From: Adiantum capillus-veneris
Taxonomy: Eukaryota; Streptophyta; Polypodiopsida; Polypodiales; Pteridaceae
Direction: 5' to 3'
NCBI GenBank assembly: GCA_014529385.2
Contig: CM043943.1
Location: 152,219,592-152,283,591, forward strand
Length of the DNA stretch: 64,000 bases
A program made the translations under genes and the position numbers. Shown piece after piece: positions 55,481 through 64,000 of this stretch (its first letter is position 1; every line of letters starts with the position of its first letter). Under the pieces are notes generated by a model. The model did no database searches. It had not been told where the DNA came from and saw only the letters and a program-made list of their open reading frames with translations.

Positions 55481-56551
55481 GGGGTTACCCCCAAAAATGT
55501 AAGTATAGCACATGAGTTTAAAATAAGGGGTTTTTCCTTAGGCAAAATTTTAAAACTATTCTACTTGTGTTTTTTCCTTTGTTGGATTCCGAATGGTTTC
55601 CAGTTTTTGTTTCCGTGCTTCCAACATTGATTCCATGATTTGCAGTAATTTTTTGTAAGCTTCTAGTTTTTCTGCTCTCATATCATGTGTTGGTAGTTCT
55701 TCCTTTCCATTTCCATTGTCTAACCTAACCTGCTTTCAAGCCTTCTTGAAAGGCTTATGAGGCTGCATTAATGGGTTCATAAATCTTGTCTTGTCACCAT
55801 TGACTTCATTCTTTCTTCAAAAAACTTATAAGCTTTATCTTCAATTTTCCATAGTTGTCGTCATCTTTTAAGTCCGTAGCTTAGTCGTCTCTCTCTTTTA
55901 GAGTCTTTAGAAAACTTCTTATTATCATCAAACTCACTCGCATTATTTTGTTTGTTTTTCTTTGCATGTGCCCTTGTCACTACCTTGACTAGAACCATAG
56001 GTTCACTAGACAAGGAGCTAATTGGCATGACTTGTACTATGTTTACGGATATTTTTCCTTTATTGGTAGGATTCTTAGAACAATCCTCGGATAGTGTCCA
56101 TCTTTTCTACCACATTGCATGTAGTAAGATTCAATTGGCCTAGCATTCTTGTCTCACTCTGGACAATCATTTTTCCAGTGATCTCAGATCCACAATTATG
56201 GCAATTTTTGGTTCTTGGTATAGGCATGGGTCTCATCATGGATGGCCTAGCTCCATGGTTTGCTATGAAGTAAACACATGCTTCCTCTAAAGGTTTCTGA
56301 TAGAATCTTTCTACCATGGTACTTTGCGGTTGAGTGTACCATTATTCCTTAGCTACCACAATTGATGAACTAGCCTCATTATACGGTGTGACCAGTGTTA
56401 TGACTCGCTCTTCCACTTGTCTTTTTGGATGCATATACTTAACTAGCATAGCATTGTTTCCTAGCAGGGGTGGTTGTTGACCTAGCACTAGCTATAGTCT
56501 CTCCATAGCCATGGGTGGCTTCTGTACTTGCACCATGTTAGGTGGATATCT

Positions 56552-56817
56552 ATACATATGTTGTCCTTGATATCTCGTTGATACACATTGGACGTTTCCA
56601 TTGTATTTTGGTCAATAATAAAACTCATTGTTGGTGTCATGGTTTGTCCATTTTTCTTCAATGGAACACCACATAGATGGATACATATACATACGTTGTC
56701 CTTGATATCTCGTTGGTACACATTGGACGTTTCCATTGTATTTTGGTCAATAATAAACCTCATTGTTGGTCGCATGGTTTCTCCATTTTTCTTCAATGGA
56801 ACACCACATAGATGGCC
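56552..56817. repeat. Tandem duplication of a 135-bp unit in element D
   Basis: TTGTCCTTGATATCTCGTTG starts at 56561 and 56696. The copies are nearly identical. Just beyond, TTGTCCTATCCCTCTCACTA recurs at about 56849 and 56883, and a related block (CATGGATTGTCCTTATGGTGG) at about 57022. Confidence 0.92.
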
Positions 56818-57443
56818 TTGCGTGTCCTATGGATTGCCCTTGTGGTGGAACTTGTCCTATCCCTCTCACTAGCATCCTCTCACTTGTCCTATCCCTCTCA
56901 CTAGCATCCTTTGATCATGTCATTTATAAGTTTGAGCATATCTTCTATGGCATTCATTGGAGATTCCACAATGGGTCATACTTGTTCTAACACAATAGAT
57001 GTGGTTCGCTCACTCTCTTGTTCCATGGATTGTCCTTATGGTGGACCTTGTCCTAGCCCTCTCACTAACATCCTCTACATACTGCTCATCATGGCATTCA
57101 TGTGTTTGATCATATCTTCTATGGAATTCAGTGAAGCTGCCACAATGGGTCTTACTTGTTCTGACGCAGTAGATGTGGTTTGCTTGCTCTATGTATCCTA
57201 CGTAGTGCTCTCTTAACTAAATATTTTGCAGTTGTTCCCGAGTCTATGGCATCCAAAATGCATGTTTCTAGGATGGTATCTTTCTTTCTATACAATATAG
57301 CATGTAACTCTTTGTTGAGTAAGACTTCTAGAAACGATGAGACAAGTCTCTTCTTAGTTGGAATTCCCAACTCTGGACATCTATCGATGTACTATCTCAT
57401 TTTGCTTAAGCAATCCCTTATAGACGCCCATGTTTTTGTTTGA

Positions 57444-57676
57444 AGATATAGATCTATGCTATTGTATTGTGCTTGTTTTCCATTTTTTAATAAGTAGCAA
57501 AAAATATTTTAGCCAATGTTGGTAGATTTTCCATAGATCTAGGAAGTATCCTCTAAAACAAATAAGTAGATATAGATCTATGCTATTGTATTGTGCTTGA
57601 TTTTCATTTTTTAATAAGTAGCAAAAAATATTTTAGCCAGTGTTGGTAGATTTTCCATAGATCTAGGAAGTAAGCC
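57444..57676. repeat. Tandem duplication of a 124-bp unit in element D
   Basis: AGATATAGATCTATGCTATT starts at 57444 and 57568, followed by about 105 bp nearly identical, ending CATAGATCTAGGAAGTA. It interrupts the gag core reading right after KYFLLL. Confidence 0.93.
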
Positions 57677-59199
57677 TTATCTTCTAGGGTCATTCCAAAT
57701 CCTTCGAATTGAGTATTGAAGTTTGATATTATTTCTAATCTTAGAAATTGTCTAATCCTTGCTAAATGGTCATATGGATCCCAAGATCCATTGTATTTTT
57801 TGACCCAATTCTAAAAATCAGTTGGTTTGACTCTAGAATTATATTCAGTATCAACTCTTTTGCCTGGTGGTCCTTCTTCTAGGTTTTGTTGCTTAGTAAC
57901 GGTGACTCATTTGGCCCTCTTTTGGTTTTGGTATCACCCATTATCCTTTGATTTGTGGTGGTCTCCACCACAACTTTCACACAATTCTTAGAATTGAAGT
58001 GGGTTCCTTGGGTTGCACTACTGGATTGGGTGGCCATGCTACCGAATGATCTTTTAAGCGGTCCAAGGCTTTGGTCCATATTAGACCCCATATCCATGAT
58101 CATATCTTTGATTGGGTAGCCCTAATATTTGGTTCTTTCAACCTCTTTTGGAGTCATTGTAGCAAATTTCTTGTTACAGCAATCCATGAAGAGGTATATG
58201 GGAAGTTTTGATGCACTTTATTCCCTAATTTTGAAAATATACATGATTTTTAATGTCTTTAATTTCCCTAGTTTAGTGCTATCCACAAGAAACAATTGAT
58301 GTTATTTTCCTCCCAACAATAAACTCCAAGTCTTGGGTTATCAGTCTATATGTGCTTGAGAGGTTTGATATCTACTTGATCATACTGTTCTAGACCCAAC
58401 ATTGGCAGTCCCTCTTTGGTGATCATGTATGACATCAATGTGTCAACTTTCAAACCCCATTTGTCCACACAATGCTAGGATATCCAATTTTAAGATATTG
58501 CACTTTGTTTTGATCCATGCAAAAGGTTTCTTGTTTATTGTCTCTAAGCTCCTCTTCAAACTCGATAGTGTGGCCATCGATTCTAACCACATACTCTTCA
58601 TTAGGGTCCAGATAGATGTGAGCCCCATGCTTGTTGATCTTATAAAAAGCCAGCGTGTTTGAACATGATGAGTGAGGTTTTGGTTCTCAAGTGAATTGAA
58701 AAGTAAGACATCTCTAAAGTAGAGTCGGAGTAAGTCTCTGGCACTTGTTCAACTATGGTCTTTAACGGTCCCCCTTGGTTTACACTCTCCTCAATAGACA
58801 CTCTACTCTTGGTCTCTTTGTTAGATACCTGATTTTCTATGACACAGCCTGTGAAATAGATTATTTGGCCTTTAGAACCAATACCAACACATTTCAATTG
58901 TTGCAATTTCAATTTGGCTATCGACTCAAGCTTGATCTCAATCACTCATATACAATCAATGGTATACAAGTCAATCTATTAATCTGTAAGTATATACAAG
59001 GAGTCTTGGTCAAAACTCTTAATCTCAATCCTACAAAAGTAGCCAAAGAATCAATCTGCTATCTTCAATTGCTAAAGACCCAATTTCTAGTAGCAATACT
59101 GTCCAAATGACTCCAAATTTCTAGGCCTATCTATATGATAGTCTACTAAACTTGGCAATCAAAAAATTTCAAATGTTATCTCTCCAGATAACAGGATAT

Positions 59200-59382
59200 T
59201 GTTAAACTTATGGCATCTCAAGTGAGCTATCCAATGTGATCCCAATATTTATTTTGGATTTAGGCATATATTTTACTTATTTGTCAAAGTCTAGGTAGGG
59301 GAATTTGCTAAGGTGACTATATAAGTACACCTAGCCCCCATTGTATAATCATCATTTCATTATCAAGGTTGGTTGGCTTAGT

Positions 59383-59426
<44 letters not shown>

Positions 59427-59483
59427 GCCCGCGTGCATGTATTCTCCCCATTTCTCTATGCTTTTGCATTGTTGAATTTGACA
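59200..59483 (+). repeat. Element F 5' LTR
   Basis: Starts TGTTAAACTTATGG, ends TTTGACA, and contains TATATAAG (about 59319-59326) and a CT microsatellite (59382-59424). It aligns with 61124-61391 throughout, with noticeable divergence. Confidence 0.85.
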
Positions 59484-59494
59484 TGGTATTAGAG
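59484..59494 (+). other. Element F primer-binding site
   Basis: TGGTATTAGAG directly after the LTR, one base from the initiator-tRNA primer site TGGTATCAGAG. Confidence 0.8.
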
Positions 59495-60238
59495 ATTTTT
59501 GCTCATTTATTGTGGGGAGGAGAATGGGCAAAGAAGAGGACAAGACAAGACATTGGGTGACGGCATCCTAAAATGCTGATAAAAGTCATTGCAGGATGGG
59601 ATGGTGAGCAAGAGATTTAGTTGGTGAGTAGCATCTCAAAATGCTAGCTTGAGACATTGGAGATGCCATGTAGTCATCATTTTGAGAGGTGCATTTTCCT
59701 CTTCTTGTCAACAAGGTATTATGAAATGCCATTGCGATCAGCGTTCTAAGATGCACAGATTGGTAGGACAAGGTGGACATCATTTTAACACATTTTTGTA
59801 GGCAAAGCTCTTTTGATGCCACACCGGTCATGCCTGTCTCGGCTCCATCTCCAAAGCTTCAAACCACAGTTTAGCTTTTTTGCGCATCACCAACGAGAAA
59901 GTTTTCACTGCCCCATTGCCCTTGCCAATGGTGTTTTGAAACGCTAAGTAGCAGAGGACGACGCACCCTTTTATTTGTGCCCAAGGTAGTATTTTGACAC
60001 GCTAGCATCCTAGGGGCTTTGCTGGAGTGGACCGAGGTACTAAAGCAAAGGATATTGGAGCCACTTTTGGGCAAGAACTTTAAGGGAGGTCTTGGGAATT
60101 TTTTGAGTGTCTTGGATTATTAGAGGCCTTTTGGAGTGTGAGAAGGACAACCCACTATCTCCGGATCTTGAACTTGCAACATGAACCCCCCCTTTCTTGA
60201 TCTCTAATGACATTAATAACCAACACCAACCATTAGCT

Positions 60239-60621
60239 ATGGAAAGTGAATCAACCAGTTCCCAGTTAGCGGCCTATGATCAATCAAGTTCTCAAGAAAA
60301 TTGACAAATTGTTGGGCTCGAGATTGTGAAGTCAAAATCAAAAGTATGAGTTTTCTAGAGGAAAAAGGCAAAGGCAAGCTTAATAAGGATGGAAGTATTA
60401 ATACTCAGCTAGCTAGCTTGATACCAATGAGGTCCAACAACCATTTTTATAAATGTGACATGATACTTTGTTTGGCTCAAGAGTTTGAAGCCAAATACAA
60501 AAGTAGGAACTCACAAGAGGACAAAGGCAAAGGCAAGCTAGATAGAGGTAACAATGATAAAGATCTAATAGAGGAGATTGGCATGGTGCACATGGTGGCA
60601 ACAACAATGCCAAATGTCTAG
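60239..60621 (+). pseudogene. Element F internal reading frame, broken
   Basis: An ATG at 60239 opens a 21-codon start (MESESTSSQLAAYDQSSSQEN) ending at TGA (60302-60304). The following frame of 106 codons contains two related segments (SFLEEKGKGKLNKDGS and NSQEDKGKGKLDRGNN), each after a CE/FEAK(Y/I)KS block, so it has an internal duplication. Basic and glycine-rich; possibly a gag-like leftover. Neither domain nor family recognised. Confidence 0.35.
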
Positions 60622-61123
60622 GAAAGTGCCAATTGCTGCAACTAGCTTTAGCCAAGGAGAGACTTGTGAGAGGCAAAGAGGGGGAAAATGAAGCTCCCTA
60701 CAAATTATTTGGACCGTTGTGTTGGACTTCAACTTATCGATGTTTGAACCCATGGTTTAGAGTTCAAGGCACATGCATCTGTCAAGGAACCAATCAGACA
60801 TACTTAAAACACTATGGATGAGTGCACTAATCCGTTGCTGTTGGCTGGATTATGGACATGATGTGTTTCAAAGTTCATTATCCTAGAATTTTTTAGACAT
60901 GATGTAGTCAAAATGCACAAATGGGGATCCTTGGTTCATTTTTCTAAAAGGCAATTGATGGTAAAAGGTAAAAGGTTGGAGGTAAAAGGAATTCTTCTAA
61001 GGTAAAAGGTTAGAGGTAGAAAATCCGACGTGTATCCAATAGGGGCCATTGCTGGAGTGTCCATAATAGCTTGTTCGTCGACTTAGTCATGCTATTTATG
61101 TCCACTATGAGCTGCAAAGAGGT

Positions 61124-61302
61124 TGTTAAAGTTATGAAATCTCAAGTGAGCTGCCCAATGTGATCCCAATATTTGTTTTGGCTTTAGATATTTATTTTAC
61201 TTATTTGTCAAACTCTAGATAGGGCATTTTACTAAGGTGACTACATAATACACCTAGCCTTATTGTATAATCATCAATTTATTGCCAAGGTTGGTTGGTT
61301 CA

Positions 61303-61347
<45 letters not shown>

Positions 61348-61391
61348 TATTCTTCACATTGCTATGTGCTTCTGCATCATTGACTTTGACA
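61124..61391 (+). repeat. Element F 3' LTR
   Basis: Starts TGTTAAAGTTATG after GCAAAGAGGT, ends TTTGACA, and carries a CT run at 61308-61344 at the same place as the 5' copy. Confidence 0.85.
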
Positions 61392-64000
61392 AATATAATA
61401 AGCATTCTTATTAGATACTGGATAAAAAAAGAAATATTTTCACTTTTGTTGGTTCCCACTGGTCAAATGTAAATGAGGTTTAATAATTTTTGGGTAAAGT
61501 TAGCTCAATCTCCCAACAACTTTTGAGTCTTCTAGTTTTTAACGCACAAATCACTTGAAACTTCACACATGCAATCTATTACTACCTTAGATCCAATTTC
61601 CTTTGAAAATTTTTCCAAAGGTTGACTTTTTAGGATAGGAGATAATAAGTGCACTTATTATCATGTCAAAATGAAGGATTTTTTCCATGTTTTTTACTTG
61701 TACTAGGTATTCACATTATTAGAAATTCACTTGTCAATTTTCATGGAGATTGACTTAGTTTCCAAGTTTCTAGGCCAAATATTGTGTTTGCAATTGGAAT
61801 TCAGTGATATCCAAGCATATCTGACAACTTACAACTTCAAATGACACCAAAATTGAATCAAGTTAACACACAAAACAAGCAAAAACTACAGATTTGTTTT
61901 TACATTTTTTTAAATCAAATTTACATTATATACACACAACTAGGGGTTATTATTTTGTGTTTTTGCCAATCTCTATATTTAGAAGGGCATGTCAAGTTCA
62001 TCTTACCAAAAACTCATACGTTAACATATAAAAACTTGACCAACTCTGCAAACATTACACTTTTAATAGCAATTTTCACATAATAGTAGTTTTAACATCA
62101 CCCTTTTAATAGTTTTTTTCACATGATTGGGTCCGCATTTAGAATGCCTCCCCTCTCTTAATTGGAGTCTTATGAAACAAGAGTGTGTGATCTAAGTAGT
62201 GTTGTGCTTGTTTTGGGAAACTATGTCTATGCATAGCCCAAAATAATTCTACCATGCTTTTGTTGCAATTGGAAATAGTATGTTGTGCAAGAGGAGGGTC
62301 TTGAGTGGATTGCCCAAGGGTTTTTGATGCTCTGGTGTCCTGCATTTGTATTCTCTTGGATAGAAGATTCTGTAGTAGTTGAGCAAATTCTTTGATAGTT
62401 GGATTAGAACAACCATCATGGTTTTGTTAATGAATTGGATGTTTGCCTTGCTTGGTGATGCTTTGGCTATTGAGGCTTTGATACCCACGTATGATTTATA
62501 AATTAATAATGTGATCTTTGGCTAATGGTTCAATATACAAACCCATTTGGTTTCAAGTGGTGGTACTTTTTTCTTATTCCTCCTTTGATAAGATGGGGTC
62601 TTGGGTTTATATGTGGCCTGTTTGTGGTTGGGATGAAGTTCTTTTCGTATTTAAATTTGTTTAGTATTTCCTTGCATCTAAGCCTCTGGTATTCAATATT
62701 GCATAGTTATTTGCATGCATGTTTGATGAGGGTAAATCTTATGGGCATACATTGAGATGTGGACCCCTTTGTAGTGTAGGTGTTTTGCTTTCACATGATT
62801 TTGCTCACTTAGAAGCTCATAGTTTATCTTTTCACTCCTCTTTACTATAGGCAAATGATAGTTTTGGTTTTCCATGGTTAATTAAGAAGGAGTTCCAAGA
62901 CCTTAGTGTCCCAATCCTAGATTTTCTTTTATGTCCTCATCCAAGGAAATCCCAATACAATGTCTCCGCTCATATGCTTTTTGCAATGTAGATAAAAGGG
63001 TGCAGGCAAGGAAACCCATGCACCAATAGGTTGAGTCTAATCATCCTTAAAGTTGGAGTGAATTCTTGTGACAAGACTTCACTTTGGCTTGACAATACTC
63101 CAAGGATTGTGTAGTGGCCAACTTGTAAGTGGAGTAGCTAACAACATCAACCATAGTAGTATGTGCATTTGGTAAGGCATGAACCTAGACCCCATTTTTT
63201 TGTTGGTACCACTATTATCCTCATGTCAAGTCCATCTAGCCATTCATCATCTATCTTTTTCATCTTTCACTAGGGCTTGAGTGAGCCATAGAGCTTATAT
63301 CTACAATGCACTGATTGGCATTGGTTCCCGGGTTGGTTGCATTGCCACTTTTCTATTCAATACATTGATGCAAGATTCTTCTTGAGCTTCATCAATGACG
63401 TGTTGGTGCTTGATCTTGAATTATTTTGTTAATTCCATCCTTTCTAGAAATTTATTGGTTAACGGAGCATTATATTTACGTAAACAAAAACCACCACTTT
63501 AATTCTCCATTACTTCTCCATCTAAAGTGACCAAATTTGACAAATCCACTAGGTGAAACACTTTCCTTTGATCCTCCAAGGTATACTTCTTATATTGGGA
63601 TGGAACACTCATTGCCTTACTATCCTTATCACTTTTTAACTCCATTTTGGTGATCCATACCTCTTTCAAGGCCAATTTCAACTCTTAGTATTTTTCTCTC
63701 CTCTCAGTCCATGTTATAGAGGGCTTTCTTTTCCCTATTTTGTTTTTATTTTGTGCTTTTTTCTTTGCCAGTTTAGGCCATTGGATCAAGATTAAATTCC
63801 CATTCTTTGAAGCTTTAAATTCCCATTCCATACATCTAAATAGGAGTGTCTTTGCTAATCCATGATGTTAGTTTAGTTTCAGTTGAGGTCACATAATCAA
63901 ATTGGGGTTCTCACAACATCCTTGTAATAATGGTCGTTCATGTTTACTCTCGTAACTAATCCTACTTGTTTCACATACAGGTAGTCATTTCCTCAATCTT
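61392..64000. other. Intergenic, no gene recognised
   Basis: Several frames of 60-80 codons on both strands have no recognisable content. The only identifiable item is at about 62131-62170, reversed: GTCCGCATTTAGAATGCCTC...CTTAATTGGAGTC, a fragment related to the purine-tract array of element A (9762-9860). A minus-strand ORF at 63499-63681 (VPSQYKKYTLEDQRKVFHLVDLS) looks protein-like but is not identified. Confidence 0.45.
62131..62170 (-). repeat. Fragment related to the element A purine-tract array
   Basis: On the minus strand: GACTCCAATTAAGAGAGGGG followed by AGGCATTCTAAATGCGGACC, matching GACTCCAATTAGGAAGGGGG followed by AGGCATTCTGAATGCGGACC at 9801-9840. It indicates that this unit exists outside element A. 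Confidence 0.75.

Larger units (their letters stand above)
55540..58970 (-). pseudogene. Element D: Ty3/gypsy gag remnant
   Basis: A minus-strand gag read through many shifts. From the right: a possible N-terminal domain LAFYKINKHGAHIYLDPNEEYVVRIDGH (about 58655-58570); polar spacer; gag core WVKKYNGSWDPYDHLARIRQF and FNTQFEGFGMTLEDKAYFL (57807-57665), clearly the same type as element A (YSGDKDPRDH; FGLTLEDDAATWF). Then come KRLVSSFLEVLLNKELHAILYRK (about 57345-57275), a repetitive P/G/N/H/M-rich part with tandem duplications, and two zinc knuckles at about 56205-56165 (CHNCGS-E-DHWKNDC after correcting one shift) and 56120-56075 (QCGRKDGHYPR). The frame then ends in a coiled-coil-like lysine/glutamate stretch (EKLEAYKKLLQIMESMLEARKQKLE, about 55690-55610). 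No protease or RT found. Confidence 0.72.
59200..61391 (+). mobile_element. Element F: small non-autonomous LTR retrotransposon
   Basis: A 2.19-kb element with two LTRs (59200-59483 and 61124-61391), a tRNA-iMet-like primer site right after the first LTR, a purine tract before the second, and flanks GATAT/AATAT (four of five alike). The interior has a broken frame but no enzyme domain. LTR type and primer fit a copia-derived non-autonomous element (LARD/TRIM-like). Confidence 0.82.

Noticed and set aside
1-64000. tRNA, rRNA or small RNA genes
   Set aside because: No cloverleaf, A/B-box pair or ribosomal sequence was recognised by eye. A covariance-model scan would be needed to exclude them.

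Overview
This is a stretch of a large, repeat-filled plant nuclear genome. The identifiable coding content is plant-type Ty3/gypsy and Ty1/copia retrotransposons, an L1-type LINE, a plastid ycf2 fragment, a PPR-like remnant and one F-box/Kelch gene. Several things suggest a seed-free vascular plant, most likely a fern: the style of the ycf2 protein, an in-frame TAA in ycf2 of the kind that U-to-C RNA editing repairs in ferns, a PPR remnant, and very many dinucleotide and poly-G/C tracts. That placement is inference.

Layout. Positions 1 to about 22,190 are one degenerate Ty3/gypsy-like element (element B, plus strand, left end outside the window) carrying gag and protease but no visible reverse transcriptase. 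Two elements interrupt it. Element A (884-12,120) is a complete LTR element with 5-bp target duplications, a tRNA-Asp-like primer site, gag and protease, and again no RT or integrase. Element E (14,092-18,207) is a 4.1-kb TG...CA insert holding ten 152-bp tandem repeats; it lies in gag so precisely that removing it and one target copy restores the reading frame. Next come a truncated minus-strand copia element (about 22.2-25.5 kb), a decayed gypsy pol (25.5-28.4 kb) split by a reversed solo LTR of the element A family (28,364-29,324), and an unrecognised degenerate minus-strand protein (29.7-31.1 kb).

From 32 to 45 kb are a PPR-like remnant, a Mutator-type MITE, LINE reverse-transcriptase fragments, a 1.9-kb plastid ycf2 insertion bordered by a direct duplication and an inverted segment, and a second minus-strand copia element cut at a CT microsatellite. 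From 45 to 51.9 kb the DNA is AT-rich and without genes, with short dispersed repeats that often start at long G runs. The only intact ordinary gene is a single-exon F-box/Kelch gene on the minus strand (51,932-52,858). Downstream are a local 190-bp duplication, a minus-strand gypsy gag remnant (55.5-59.0 kb) and a small non-autonomous LTR element with LTRs, primer site and a near-perfect target duplication (59,200-61,391). The last 2.6 kb has no recognisable gene.

The most unusual feature is the RT-less element A. Its leader holds nine copies of a 24-bp palindrome whose half-site also occurs in its LTRs, and its 3' non-coding part holds four polypurine-tract-like units. Elements A and B share a gag-protease-(W-I/V-P-K repeat) architecture, which suggests a lineage mobilised in trans.
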